A DNA stretch of 35,876 bases, taken from positions 1 through 35,876 of the forward strand of contig JAUXGL010000018.1 of the NCBI GenBank assembly GCA_030622135.1. The letters are read 5' to 3'. The stretch is from Deltaproteobacteria bacterium (lineage in GTDB: Bacteria > Myxococcota > B64-G9). Under the pieces are notes generated by a model. The model had not been told where the DNA came from and made no database searches. It was given only the letters and a program-made list of their open reading frames with translations. This document shows, in pieces, positions 1 through 8,419 of the stretch (its first letter is position 1; each line of letters begins with the position of its first letter). A program made the position numbers and the translations under genes.

Positions 1-113
1 ACAATCTCCAGAATTAAGTCCGTCTTACCTAGACTATCCCAAACCGGGGTAAAAATCCACCGGACAACCACCCGAACCCACCAGCGCCACCGGTGGGCAG
101 TTGGGATCCGTAG
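1..113. other. Intergenic end of window with small hairpin
   Basis: There is no supported gene. CCCACC at 77-82 can pair with GGTGGG at 92-97, just beyond the stop codon of the minus-strand lipoprotein gene that ends at 114. There is no T-tract, so at most this is a weak 3'-end structure for that gene. Confidence 0.3.
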
Positions 114-2183
114 TCAGGGCGTGAAGTTCACCGGGGCCGAACCCGAGTTATCCCCGGTACCGTCGGTCATCAACGGCGGATCGGTGCCGTAGAAGATGCA
201 GGTTATGTTGGCCGTGCCGGCGAGATCGGACTGGATGTCGGCCGTATAGGCGCCGTTCCCCTGGTCATTAAACACGCCGATGACGTCGTAGCTGGCCCGG
301 TACCAGGTAAACTCGTAGTCGTCCACGTAGATCCCATTATCCGCGCCCAAGCCAGCTTCGTTGGGAATGAAAAAATCCACCCGGGCGTTGTCAATGCCGA
401 TGCCGCTGGGTTCCCAGACGAAGCGGAACCAGTCGTACTCGGTCCGGGTGTTTACCCCCACTCCGTTCATCATGAACCACTCGCTGCCGTCGTGGTACCA
501 GGCGCTGGCGTACTGATCCTGGTTCAGGTTGAGCGCCCGCATGTAGAACTCCGAGACCAAATCGCTGCCGGAGGGAACGTAGCGGGTGTCCACTTCGGGG
601 TCTTTCAGGTAAGAAGGATCACTGTCCACGATGCGGACACCCTGGCTCCCGCTGGTGGCCGGGTTCTGGGCATCGCCGCGCAGGCAGATCTTGGCGTCAT
701 CAGCGCCCTGGAGGGTGAAGTGAACGATGGTTTCGCCGTCGCAGTTGTCCGCCGCGGAATTACCTTCCCCCGGCTCGAAGTGATTGGCCAAAAGCGTCCA
801 GCTCACCGTGGGATCGGGCAGGTCGCTTACGGTAAAGTCGTCTATGTATGCACAGTCGTTGTTGTGGTCGGCGCCCTGCACCCGAAAGCGGATGCGCAGG
901 TTGGTCACGCCCTCGCAGCGCGGAGGCAGGATGTGGGTGAACCACCGGAAGGTATCGAGGTGATAGCCGTCCCCCTGAACATCCAGCACGTACCAGCTGC
1001 TCCCGCCGTCCGGCGAGTACTCGGTGATGAGGAACTCGCCGTCCTCGAGATCCTGCGGCATCGCGCCATAGCGAAGCCGGATGCGGGTGCGTCCGGTGGT
1101 ATCGATGGGGTCGATGGTCATGAGCCAGTGGTCACGACATATCCGCACACCCCAGCTCCCCAAGGACAAGGGGCTCTGGGCGTCGTTCCGCCGCAGCACC
1201 CGACCGGTATCGCTTCTAGTGAATCCCGAGAAGTCCGACTCGAAGTCGTTGAACAATAGATCCGTGGGCGCCCGCAGGCGGCTGCCGTCGGTGTAGCAGA
1301 CGATCCGGCTCTCATCATAGCCGGCGCCGTCCAGGCGCACGGTTATGCTGCCGGTCGATCCGATCGGCACCGTAGCGGAGCCGTACACGCAGATGAAATT
1401 GGTCGCCGAGCAGTCGCCGTCGCTGTCGTCGGTGTCCCCGTCACACTCGTTGTCCTTCCGGTCGTAGCAAGTGGCGTCGGCGTCGCAGACCGGCCCCTCG
1501 GTGGCCCCCGGATTGACGTTGGCGTCGCCATCGTCGCAGTCGTCGCCCCCGGGACAGATCTCGTCGATGTAGGTGTCGCTGTCGCTGTCTTTCTTGCCGC
1601 TGCCGGGCCGGCAGGCGCCGCTTCCGTCGCAGCTGTCACCGACCGTGCAAACCTCGCCGTCGTCGCACACCGTCCCCGCCGGATCGAAGCAGTTGCCGGC
1701 GGTCTCGTTGCAGTGGTTGCACTCCGTCTCCGCGCACGGGTTCGTCGCCGGCCGACACCCGCTCGGCACATCGCAGGTCTCCTGCCCGTTGCAGTACAAA
1801 CCGTCGTCGCAATCCGCATCGATCGTGCACGGCGACCCCCCAAACACCCGCACCTGCACCACATCCGGCTCCGACTCGAGCTTCCCGTCCAACACCCCCA
1901 GGCGCACCACCCACACGCCCATCACATCCGGCGTAAGCCGGACAGACACCGCCCGCTCGGCGCTCAACTCCGCCGCCCCGGGCCCCGCCACCAGCGTCCA
2001 CTGGTAGCTGAGACTGTCCCCGTCCGGATCGTAGCTGCCGCTGCCATTGAGCGTTACGATCTCGTCCACCACCGCCACCCGGTCCGATCCCGCCACCGCC
2101 ACCGGAGCACGGTTCGGCCCCGCGGTCTCCGCGGAACAGTTAGCCGCGAGCGCCGCCACCAGAACGTATCCAAGTACCTTCAT
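114..2183 (-). CDS. Cys-rich PKD-domain lipoprotein with MopE-type motif
   Basis: Predicted surface or periplasmic protein of 689 aa; function unknown. I start it at the ATG at 2183 because it gives a short hydrophobic signal ending in LAANC (Cys16, slightly atypical lipobox); the upstream extension looks like non-coding translation. A PKD/Ig-like domain covers about residues 26-112 (ends in SVRLTPDVMGVWVVRLGV). A Cys-rich stretch follows at about 115-265 with 'DCDDGLYCNGQETCD' type motifs and a DDCDDGDANVNPGA element, the MopE-type putative metal-binding motif. The C-terminal 400 residues contain two or more beta-rich jelly-roll-like modules with aspartate-rich turns (YIDDFTV, YVDDYEF), like carbohydrate-binding or discoidin-type folds. 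Such mosaics are common in Myxococcota. There is no clear SD. It stands alone, divergent from the thioesterase gene. A role in adhesion or metal/glycan binding is inference. Confidence 0.8.
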   Translation of the reverse strand: MKVLGYVLVAALAANCSAETAGPNRAPVAVAGSDRVAVVDEIVTLNGSGSYDPDGDSLSYQWTLVAGPGAAELSAERAVSVRLTPDVMGVWVVRLGVLDGKLESEPDVVQVRVFGGSPCTIDADCDDGLYCNGQETCDVPSGCRPATNPCAETECNHCNETAGNCFDPAGTVCDDGEVCTVGDSCDGSGACRPGSGKKDSDSDTYIDEICPGGDDCDDGDANVNPGATEGPVCDADATCYDRKDNECDGDTDDSDGDCSATNFICVYGSATVPIGSTGSITVRLDGAGYDESRIVCYTDGSRLRAPTDLLFNDFESDFSGFTRSDTGRVLRRNDAQSPLSLGSWGVRICRDHWLMTIDPIDTTGRTRIRLRYGAMPQDLEDGEFLITEYSPDGGSSWYVLDVQGDGYHLDTFRWFTHILPPRCEGVTNLRIRFRVQGADHNNDCAYIDDFTVSDLPDPTVSWTLLANHFEPGEGNSAADNCDGETIVHFTLQGADDAKICLRGDAQNPATSGSQGVRIVDSDPSYLKDPEVDTRYVPSGSDLVSEFYMRALNLNQDQYASAWYHDGSEWFMMNGVGVNTRTEYDWFRFVWEPSGIGIDNARVDFFIPNEAGLGADNGIYVDDYEFTWYRASYDVIGVFNDQGNGAYTADIQSDLAGTANITCIFYGTDPPLMTDGTGDNSGSAPVNFTP

Positions 2184-2340
2184 CCAATACCACCCAAACC
2201 ACGTCGCCTGACCCCACTTCCTACTCGAGACAGATCCACGCCCCCCCCCGCTGCAAGGTTCGCTCATAGCTTCCCGAATCATCCCGAGTTTCCACCAAAC
2301 AATGGAAATATCTATGTATATTACCACGAGATGACAGCCT

Positions 2341-2369
2341 TTGACCAGTCGACATCTCTATGGGAGAAT
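2341..2369 (+). promoter_or_regulatory. Possible sigma-70 promoter for the thioesterase
   Basis: TTGACC (2341-2346), 17-bp spacer, GAGAAT (2364-2369; 4 of 6 to TATAAT). It predicts a start near 2376, upstream of the ATG at 2414 but downstream of the alternative ATG at 2360. The rest of the 2184-2413 gap is AT-richer than its flanks and shows nothing else I can support. Confidence 0.4.
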
Positions 2370-2413
2370 TCGCTCGTGCCGACCTGCCGATTTTTTCTAG
2401 AGGGCCTGTAAGC

Positions 2414-3172
2414 ATGCCGGGCAAGTTCCAGATCAGCTTCCCGGTGCGCTACCAGGACACCGATTCGCGGTTGCGGGCCACTCCTACCGCATTGGTCGGC
2501 ATTATGCAGGAAGCGGGCATTCTCCACTCGGAAGCGGTTGGCCGGGGGATCGACTACCTGAGATCGCGGCACCTGAGCTGGATGATCGTGCAAACCCGGG
2601 CGAAGATCCAGAAACCGCCCCTCTGGCGAACCCGGGTGAGGGTGTCCACCTGGCCGTCGGAAATGGGCCGGTTGCTATCGCGCCGGGAGTTCGTCCTTTC
2701 CGGCGAGGGAGAGCAACCATTCCTGGTGGCCACCACCTTGTGGGCTTTCATGAATACCCAGAGAAGACGGGTCACCCGTGTCCCCGCGGAGATCGGAAAC
2801 GCCTACCCGGTCTTCGAGGAGAGAGCCCTGGACGGTCCGTTCAGACGTCCGGCGCCCTGTGCAAATCCACGGGCGGAAAAGTCGTTCGACATCCGGCACC
2901 TGGATATCGATTTCAACAAGCACGTCAACAACCTGCGCTACCTGGATTGGATGCTGGAGACGCTGCCCGACGAAATCTGGGAGGAGTTCGGCATCTGCGA
3001 GCTCAACATCCGCTACCAACAAGAAACCGGTCCCACCGGCACCGTACGAGCGTATTCGGTTGAAATCCCCACGGACGACGAGCAGAGACGATTCGCCCAC
3101 GAGATCCGACTCGGCGACTCCGGCGATCCCATCGCCGTCGCCGAAACCGCCTGGGCACCCATGGAGATCTAA
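2414..3172 (+). CDS. Acyl-ACP thioesterase (FAT family, double hot-dog)
   Basis: Releases free fatty acids from acyl-ACP in the cytoplasm. The protein is 252 aa from the ATG at 2414. The ATG at 2360 would add 18 residues, but AGAGGG lies upstream of 2414 and a possible promoter would start transcription after 2360. The N-terminal hot-dog half opens with FQISFPVRYQDTDSRLRA. The second half has the family catalytic signature D164-x-D166-x-N168-x-H170-VNN followed by RYLDWMLE, equivalent to the DxNxHVNN of plant FatA/FatB and bacterial homologues. Length fits bacterial members (about 250 aa). It is a single gene convergent with pcnB. Chain-length preference cannot be read from the sequence. Confidence 0.88.
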   Translation: MPGKFQISFPVRYQDTDSRLRATPTALVGIMQEAGILHSEAVGRGIDYLRSRHLSWMIVQTRAKIQKPPLWRTRVRVSTWPSEMGRLLSRREFVLSGEGEQPFLVATTLWAFMNTQRRRVTRVPAEIGNAYPVFEERALDGPFRRPAPCANPRAEKSFDIRHLDIDFNKHVNNLRYLDWMLETLPDEIWEEFGICELNIRYQQETGPTGTVRAYSVEIPTDDEQRRFAHEIRLGDSGDPIAVAETAWAPMEI

Positions 3173-3273
3173 CACCTCGCCAAACCGCGGCTCGGTACAA
3201 GCTTCATCCAAGGCAGCGCCATGGTGATACAGTTCGTTGAACATATTTCAGTCTTCCCTGCCACCAAGCAGGG

Positions 3274-4530
3274 CTAGCGCTTTTTTCTCTGTCGGGCTGG
3301 TTTCTTGGGGCTCAACGATCGGGGAGGCCGGCGGAAAGCCTGGCGCAGGCGGTTCAGCGTCCGACTCCCCCGGCCGGTGGCCCGGACGCCGATCTCGAAC
3401 AGGTCCAAAGCCTCGGGGAAATACGCCCGCCGGATCAACCCCTTGGGAAGAGGAGCATCCTGGCGAAGGTTGAAAAGGCGCCTCTGGCTGGCGATCAGCT
3501 GCTGAATCCGTTCGGCCTCCCACTTGGGCAGGTTGATCCGCCCCACCATTGCGCGCAGTATGCTCTGGGCCGCTTCGGCGGCGGTTTCCCGGGAGCGCTG
3601 CTTTTTCTGCCGGCCTTTCCCAAAAGACTCTTCCGTCACGGTGTGGATCATGACGGCGGCCACCAGCACTGCGTTGGTCAACAACTCCCGGTCCTGGCCG
3701 TCCAGCACCCGCAGGTAGGCCCATAAACCAGATCCGGGATCCCGCTCCTCGCCCCGCTCGGGAGCCCGAGAGAGATATCCCGCCACCTCGGGCAATATGA
3801 TGCCCAAGACGCCGGCCTCCCACATCAGGTGAAAGGAAGCTTCGGCGCCACCGCCGCGAAGCATACGGTAGATCTCCTCGAGAATGCGCGGCCGCGCGCA
3901 TTTGGTAAGATCCCGGCGGTAACGAACCATGGCCCGCCAGGCTGCCGGGTCGATCTCGAACCCCAGCCGGGCGGCAAACTTGACCGCCCGCAAGATGCGC
4001 ACCGGGTCCTCCCGAACCCGAACGCCGGCGTGGCCGATGAACCGGACGGTTCGCTCGACCAGATCCTCCAGCCCGCTGACGTAATCGATGAGCACGCGCT
4101 GAACCGGATCGTAAAAAAGAGCGTTGATGGTGAAATCACGCCGGCGGGCGTCTTCCTCCTCGGTCCCGAACACATTGTCGGACCGGATGAGGAGATCACC
4201 GTCCTGCCGCTCGTCCAGCGGAGCCCGAAAGGTAGCCGTCTCGATCACCTTCCCGCTGAAATGGATATGCGCCAGCCTGAACCGTCGGCCGATCAGCCGG
4301 CAGTTTCTAAACAGCTTGCGGACCTCGTTGGGCCGGGCCGAGGTGGCCAAATCGAAATCCTTGGGCACCCGCCGCAGCAGGAGATCCCGCACACAACCTC
4401 CCACCAGGTAGGCCGAGTGCCCGAACCGCTGCAGACGGCGCACGACCTTTAGGGCATCCACATCTATGTTCTTGGGCGTGATGCTGCGGGTGGGAATGAC
4501 TGCGGGCTCGCAGTCGGTGCCGGGTGTCAT
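3274..4530 (-). CDS. pcnB: Poly(A) polymerase I / CCA-adding nucleotidyltransferase family, PcnB-like
   Basis: Template-independent nucleotidyltransferase of class II (tRNA CCA-adding/poly(A) polymerase), 418 aa. The core has VGGCVRDLLL (43-52) followed by KDFDLAT with the metal-binding pair D58/D60. It continues with RKLFRNCRLIGRRFRLAHI, which is closer to E. coli PcnB than to CCA enzymes, and RRRDFTINALFYD. A very basic C-terminal tail (SPKKPARQRKKR) is also typical of PcnB, where it helps bind RNA. The start chosen is the ATG at 4530; a longer frame to 4659 would run through the perfect palindrome at 4579-4619 and adds no family sequence. GGGAG lies about 13 nt upstream. Sequence alone does not prove polyadenylation over CCA addition. 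Divergent from radC. Confidence 0.85.
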   Translation of the reverse strand: MTPGTDCEPAVIPTRSITPKNIDVDALKVVRRLQRFGHSAYLVGGCVRDLLLRRVPKDFDLATSARPNEVRKLFRNCRLIGRRFRLAHIHFSGKVIETATFRAPLDERQDGDLLIRSDNVFGTEEEDARRRDFTINALFYDPVQRVLIDYVSGLEDLVERTVRFIGHAGVRVREDPVRILRAVKFAARLGFEIDPAAWRAMVRYRRDLTKCARPRILEEIYRMLRGGGAEASFHLMWEAGVLGIILPEVAGYLSRAPERGEERDPGSGLWAYLRVLDGQDRELLTNAVLVAAVMIHTVTEESFGKGRQKKQRSRETAAEAAQSILRAMVGRINLPKWEAERIQQLIASQRRLFNLRQDAPLPKGLIRRAYFPEALDLFEIGVRATGRGSRTLNRLRQAFRRPPRSLSPKKPARQRKKR

Positions 4531-4537
4531 GAGCACA

Positions 4538-4566
4538 AAACTACTCCCACAAATCCAAACAGGCAA
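4538..4566 (-). promoter_or_regulatory. Weak candidate promoter for pcnB
   Basis: On the minus strand: TTGCCT (4561-4566), 17-bp spacer, TAGTTT (4538-4543). It would put the transcript start at or next to the pcnB ATG. Both boxes are weak. The palindrome at 4579-4619 begins 12 bp upstream of this -35 box. Confidence 0.25.
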
Positions 4567-4578
4567 GAAAACAAGTAC

Positions 4579-4619
4579 GTTGTCTCGAATCCGGACACCG
4601 TGTCCGGATTCGAGACAAC
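4579..4619. promoter_or_regulatory. 41-bp perfect inverted repeat, likely activator/operator site
   Basis: The 20-nt arms 4579-4598 (begins GTTGTCTCG, ends GGACAC) and 4600-4619 are exact reverse complements around one central base (C4599). It lies between the divergent pcnB and radC starts. It is centred about 110 bp upstream of the start predicted from the sigma-54 promoter at 4683-4698, the usual distance for an enhancer-binding-protein site. It cannot be a terminator of either flanking gene because both point away from it. Confidence 0.7.
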
Positions 4620-4682
4620 CAACCCAGTGCCGGCAACAGGATAAGTCTTTGTGAAACAACTAGTTATACCGGAGGCCCCCCC

Positions 4683-4698
4683 TGGCACGAGAGTTGCT
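4683..4698 (+). promoter_or_regulatory. Sigma-54 (-24/-12) promoter upstream of radC
   Basis: TGGCACGA-GAG-TTGCT matches the full RpoN consensus TGGCACGR-N3-TTGCW, with exactly 10 bp between GG (4684-4685) and GC (4696-4697). Expected transcription start is near 4708, about 40 nt ahead of the radC start at 4750. Transcription from it would need an AAA+ enhancer-binding protein, for which the palindrome at 4579-4619 is the obvious site. Confidence 0.8.
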
Positions 4699-4749
4699 TT
4701 AAATGGGTCGATGAGTTGTGCACCCAAGCAATGCTAGAAAGGGACTTTA

Positions 4750-5403
4750 TTGAAAGCGACTCGCTCCATTCAATCCGTTCAAGAACGGATGCGCGGGGCC
4801 GGGGTGGAAGCCCTGGCCGACTTCGAGTTGGTGGCGTTGCTTCTTCAGCAAACGCCGGTCCCCCTGGCCATTTCGGTGCTGGAAAATACCGGCGGTTTGA
4901 ACGGCCTGGCCCGCAGGGATCTTTGCGAGCTCGCCGGGATGCCGGGTCTCGATCGGGACCGGGCCTGCCAGATCAAGGCGGCGGTTGAGCTGGGCCGGCG
5001 GCTGGCCGTCCCCGCGCCACCGGCGGGCCAACCCATCAGCCACGCCGCCCAGGTAGCCGACTGGTTCCGGTGCCGACTGCAAGATCAGGAACGGGAGTGC
5101 ATTCATGCGTTGCTGCTCGACAGTAAGCACTGCCCTCTCCAGCATATGCGCATTACCGAAGGCTCGTGGACCTCCTGCAACGTGGACCCCAAAGTGGTTT
5201 TCTCCGCGTGCCTGCGTCACGGCGCCCCAGCCGTAATCCTGGTTCACAACCACCCATCCGGAGATCCCAGCCCCAGCCGCGACGACCTGGAACTGACCGA
5301 GCGAATGGCCCGAGCCGGTCGAGTGGTCGGCATCCGCCTGCTCGATCACCTGATCGTGGGACGCGAGGGCTTTACCTCCCTGGCCGACGCCGGCTGGCTG
5401 TAA
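4750..5403 (+). CDS. radC: RadC family JAB/MPN-domain protein
   Basis: 217 aa. The N-terminal helix-hairpin-helix-like part (about 20-85) is followed by the RadC/UPF0758 JAB-type domain with the metal-binding signature H166-x-H168-PSGD172-x2-PS-x2-D179 and RLLDHLIVG. Despite the name, the family's biochemical role is not settled; a function in DNA repair or replication-fork processing has been proposed and disputed. Start is TTG at 4750: AAAGGGA at 4738-4744 is well placed and no upstream in-frame alternative fits. The N-terminus is slightly shorter than usual: the common 'RPREKL' lead-in is replaced by MKATRSIQSVQERM. Single gene, apparently under sigma-54 control, which is unusual for radC. 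Confidence 0.92.
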   Translation: MKATRSIQSVQERMRGAGVEALADFELVALLLQQTPVPLAISVLENTGGLNGLARRDLCELAGMPGLDRDRACQIKAAVELGRRLAVPAPPAGQPISHAAQVADWFRCRLQDQERECIHALLLDSKHCPLQHMRITEGSWTSCNVDPKVVFSACLRHGAPAVILVHNHPSGDPSPSRDDLELTERMARAGRVVGIRLLDHLIVGREGFTSLADAGWL

Positions 5404-5411
5404 GGCTTGGG

Positions 5412-5440
5412 TTGACACCCACAACTCCCATGGATACATA
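5412..5440 (+). promoter_or_regulatory. Candidate sigma-70 promoter for the porin-like gene
   Basis: A perfect TTGACA (5412-5417) directly follows the radC stop; a 17-bp spacer leads to TACATA (5435-5440), with CATAAG at 5437 as the alternative. CTTTCG (5454-5459) and CGAAAG (5462-5467) form a short hairpin that overlaps the strong SD AAAGGAG (5464-5470). Confidence 0.5.
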
Positions 5441-5476
5441 AGATCCATTCGGTCTTTCGTCCGAAAGGAGCAAAAC

Positions 5477-6745
5477 ATGAGATCTATAGGAAACACCGGC
5501 ATCCGGCTTTTACTGATCGCACTGTTCGCCCTGGCGTCGACCGCGACCTACGCCCAGGGAGAAGACGTCACCGAATTCGAAGGGTGGGAAGATACGGAGG
5601 AGAAGCCAGCGGTAAAAGAAGAAGCACCCCGACCCACAAAGACCGAGGCGGCGCCGGCACCGAAAGTGGAAAAACCGGCACCCAATAGCCATACCGGGCT
5701 GCTCCCCTCGGTTCACCACTGGTATGGTTCCCTGGACATCACCGGGATCTTTCAGACGCTCTTCGACACCACATTCGTCCTGGATGACGACGATACCACC
5801 GAGATGGTTGCCTTTACCTTCCAGCGCGCCCGGATCATACTCAAAGGACACCTGATCGACGAGGATCTGACCTACTTCTTCCACGGCGACGCTGGAAACA
5901 TGGCTTCCTTCGCCTTGGACATGTTCCTGGGTTACAGGTTTGGCGACTCGGGACTCAGCCTGAGAATCGGACGATTCCTACCGGACTTCTCGTACATGAT
6001 GCCACGAAACAAGGCAGATCTAGCGGCCATCATGCTTCCCGAGTACCTCACCTACGCGGGCTTCGCCCCCTGGCGGCAGATCGGCGTGGAGGCCAGCTAC
6101 CAGGCCAACGAGCAGCTCACTTTTAAGCTGGGCGTCTTCAACGGTTTCTTGTTCGACCCCGGCGTTGTCAATCCCGCGCTGATCAATATGCAAATGGGGC
6201 TCGTCGATGTCCTCGGTACGACCTACTCGAACTATACCGACAACAACAAAGCCAAGGACTTCATGCTCCGCGCCTCTTACAAGATCAACCCGGACCTCTC
6301 TTTCGATCTCAACTTCTGGTTCGGGATGCCCGTCAACCTCGCCGACCAGGATGAAAACGATCTGCTTGTAATGGGCGGACCCGGCCTGGAGTACAACAAC
6401 GGAAAGCTCCACTTGGTCACCGAGTTCATGTTCCGGGTGATTTCTTTCGGGCAGGACGGTGCCGACCCCGGTTCAAGAACGTCCCTGGGTCTTTGGGCCC
6501 ATGCGGGTTACCGGCTCAACGATCTGGTCGAGGCCGTCTTCCGAATAGACTGGGTGGAGCCGGATCTGGACGCTGCCGCCGACAACGATATGCGCTTGCG
6601 GATTACTATTGGACCCCACTTCTGGATCGAGGAAAAGCATTTCAGGATCCTGGTGAACCTGTTCTTAGACCTTCCACTGGAGGGAGACCCTCCAAGCGGA
6701 GAAGAGGTCGTCGGTTTCCTGACCCAGGCCGCGGTCATGTGGTAG
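5477..6745 (+). CDS. Outer-membrane porin-like beta-barrel protein (phosphate-selective porin O/P type)
   Basis: 422 aa. A signal peptide ends at ATYAQG (about residue 26). Next comes a charged Glu/Lys/Pro/Ala-rich linker (about 28-72, EEKPAVKEEAPRPTKTEAA), then a barrel-like region of alternating polar/hydrophobic strands with aromatic girdle residues. Stretches such as LRIGRFLPDFSYMMPRN and LTFKLGVFNGF resemble OprO/OprP-type porins, in which a FLPD/FGQF-like strand precedes the eyelet loop. The low-complexity linker could span the periplasm or bind peptidoglycan (inference). Start ATG has a strong SD. Substrate unknown. Convergent with the dehydrogenase-like gene. Confidence 0.75.
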   Translation: MRSIGNTGIRLLLIALFALASTATYAQGEDVTEFEGWEDTEEKPAVKEEAPRPTKTEAAPAPKVEKPAPNSHTGLLPSVHHWYGSLDITGIFQTLFDTTFVLDDDDTTEMVAFTFQRARIILKGHLIDEDLTYFFHGDAGNMASFALDMFLGYRFGDSGLSLRIGRFLPDFSYMMPRNKADLAAIMLPEYLTYAGFAPWRQIGVEASYQANEQLTFKLGVFNGFLFDPGVVNPALINMQMGLVDVLGTTYSNYTDNNKAKDFMLRASYKINPDLSFDLNFWFGMPVNLADQDENDLLVMGGPGLEYNNGKLHLVTEFMFRVISFGQDGADPGSRTSLGLWAHAGYRLNDLVEAVFRIDWVEPDLDAAADNDMRLRITIGPHFWIEEKHFRILVNLFLDLPLEGDPPSGEEVVGFLTQAAVMW

Positions 6746-6763
6746 GCACTTGTTGATAGCCGC

Positions 6764-8281
6764 CTATTCTTCTGTCTGCTTCCGGGGATAGCAGGACAAC
6801 ACCCGGTCGGACTCGAAGGGAGTGTGCGCCCTGAGCGTCGCCACCGGAAAGGTGCAGTTGCGCTGGGAAAACACCCCGGCCGGACGGTGGTTGCCGCACT
6901 TGCGAACCCCTCCCAGCGGCAGCCGCATGGAAGTGGAAGTCGTGGCCGTGTTGCTGTTGACCATGCCGAAGCGCAACCGGCCGGCACATTCCTCGAACCG
7001 GTCGGGATCTGGTGAGAACACCGCCGCGGCAAACGGGTATTTGGTGGAGTTGGCCAGCTCGCAACCCTTCTCCTGATTATCGACCGGAACCAGGACAACG
7101 TCGGGGCCGAAGGACAACCCTTCGGGACGCAAGTCATCGATGCCGGTCACGGTTTCCGCGACGTGTACGGCCGGGCTCAGGTAGAAACCCGGCCGATCGA
7201 GCTTCTGGGACTTGCCCTCAAGCAAGAGACGCGCATCGGTTCCGGACATTCGCTCCTGCAGATCCAGAAAACGCACCCGGGCGGAATCGCTCAGCACCGG
7301 GCCCATGAATACGTCCGGATCCGAGCTGTAGCCCACCTTCAAGGACTTCACCACGTCCACGAACGCTTCTAGAAACCGGAGAAAAATGGAATTTTCCACC
7401 AGGATCACTCCCGTGGTGGTGTATCTCTGCCCGGCGGTAAGAAAGGCGCCGGTCACGGTCTCGTAGAGGGCCTGCTCGAAATCGGCGTCGTGAAGCACCA
7501 GGGCCACATTCACGCCGCCCATTTGCAGCGCCACCATCTTGTGGGGTTGCTCGGCGGTGGCCTGCAGGATGCGCTTGCCCGCGGGGTAGGACCCGGTAAA
7601 CAGCACGGCGTCCACGTCGTCGTGGCCGGCGAGTTGCGAACCGGTGGCCGCGTCTCCCTGTGTCATGTTGAAAACACCCCGGGGAAGCTCGATTTCGTCG
7701 AACAAGCCGGCAATGAACTGGCCGGTCGCCGGTACCAGCTTGGAGGGTTTGAACACTATGGTGCAGCCCGAAAGCAGCGCCGGAATGATGTGGCTGCAGG
7801 CCAGATGCGCGGGTGAAATGGCCGCACCCAGCACTACCGCGACACCCAACGGCCTGAACCGGCAGCTCCCTTCCACTCCCCAGCTTATCTCCCCCACCTT
7901 GAAGGGATTGACCGAGCGGACGCCTTCACGAATCTCCGTCTCCACCCGGGCTTCCACGTCCCGGACTTCCGCCTCGGCCTCCCAGGCGGGCTTTCCGGTC
8001 TCGGTGGCGATAAGCTTGCTCAACTCACCGCGGTTGTTGACCACTTCGGCCGCGAACTTGCGCAGCATGTCCGCGCGGCGGGTCTGGTCCAGCCGGGACC
8101 ATTCGTCAAAGGCCCGGCGGGCCGCGGATACCGCCAGATCCACATGTTTTGGGTAGACGGGAAAACTGCCGATGCGATAGCCGGCGTCACCCGGATCCTT
8201 AGACACGATTCGTCTCTCCGGACCCCGGGGGCGCACGAACTTCCCGTTTATATAGTCGCCGCGAACCTTGACCGTGTACAT
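6764..8281 (-). CDS. Aldehyde-dehydrogenase-fold protein lacking catalytic residues (AstD-like pseudoenzyme)
   Basis: 505 aa, full length for the ALDH superfamily and most like succinylglutamate-semialdehyde dehydrogenase (AstD). The fold and NAD-site landmarks remain (PLGVAVVLG, VFKPSKLVP with K178, FTGS). The chemistry does not: the nucleophile is Tyr287 (AGQRYTTT instead of AGQRCT), the general base is Gln253 (ALQMGG instead of ALEMGG), the oxyanion-hole Asn is Ile155 (GAAISP instead of PYNFP) and the Glu of EIFGP is Leu389. The frame is intact, so this is not simple decay. It may bind nucleotide or act as a scaffold or regulator (inference). No SD precedes the ATG; promoter boxes at 8292-8320 suggest a leaderless mRNA. 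Confidence 0.85.
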   Translation of the reverse strand: MYTVKVRGDYINGKFVRPRGPERRIVSKDPGDAGYRIGSFPVYPKHVDLAVSAARRAFDEWSRLDQTRRADMLRKFAAEVVNNRGELSKLIATETGKPAWEAEAEVRDVEARVETEIREGVRSVNPFKVGEISWGVEGSCRFRPLGVAVVLGAAISPAHLACSHIIPALLSGCTIVFKPSKLVPATGQFIAGLFDEIELPRGVFNMTQGDAATGSQLAGHDDVDAVLFTGSYPAGKRILQATAEQPHKMVALQMGGVNVALVLHDADFEQALYETVTGAFLTAGQRYTTTGVILVENSIFLRFLEAFVDVVKSLKVGYSSDPDVFMGPVLSDSARVRFLDLQERMSGTDARLLLEGKSQKLDRPGFYLSPAVHVAETVTGIDDLRPEGLSFGPDVVLVPVDNQEKGCELANSTKYPFAAAVFSPDPDRFEECAGRLRFGMVNSNTATTSTSMRLPLGGVRKCGNHRPAGVFSQRNCTFPVATLRAHTPFESDRVLSCYPRKQTEE

Positions 8282-8291
8282 ATCGCGGGAG

Positions 8292-8320
8292 TGTATACCA
8301 GAAGGCCTCTTTTATGTAAA
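8292..8320 (-). promoter_or_regulatory. Promoter for the ALDH-like gene; predicted near-leaderless
   Basis: Minus strand: TTTACA (8315-8320), 17-bp spacer, TATACA (8292-8297). The predicted start is near 8285, only about 4 nt before the ATG at 8281. This agrees with the absence of an SD. Confidence 0.5.
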
Positions 8321-8419
8321 ATCGTCACCGGGAGATTCTAGCTCAACAACCCCGGACCTCAATATGGATTTGCCGTAGGGGCGAACTTTTTGAGAAGTCA
8401 CTCAAATCAAAAGAGAGAA

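Noticed and set aside
492-1259. 255-codon plus-strand open frame
   Set aside because: Antisense to the PKD lipoprotein, whose domains are clear; no SD or family motif.
4531-4659. Longer N-terminus for PcnB (extra 43 residues)
   Set aside because: It reads through the perfect palindrome and lacks any family similarity; the ATG at 4530 fits better.
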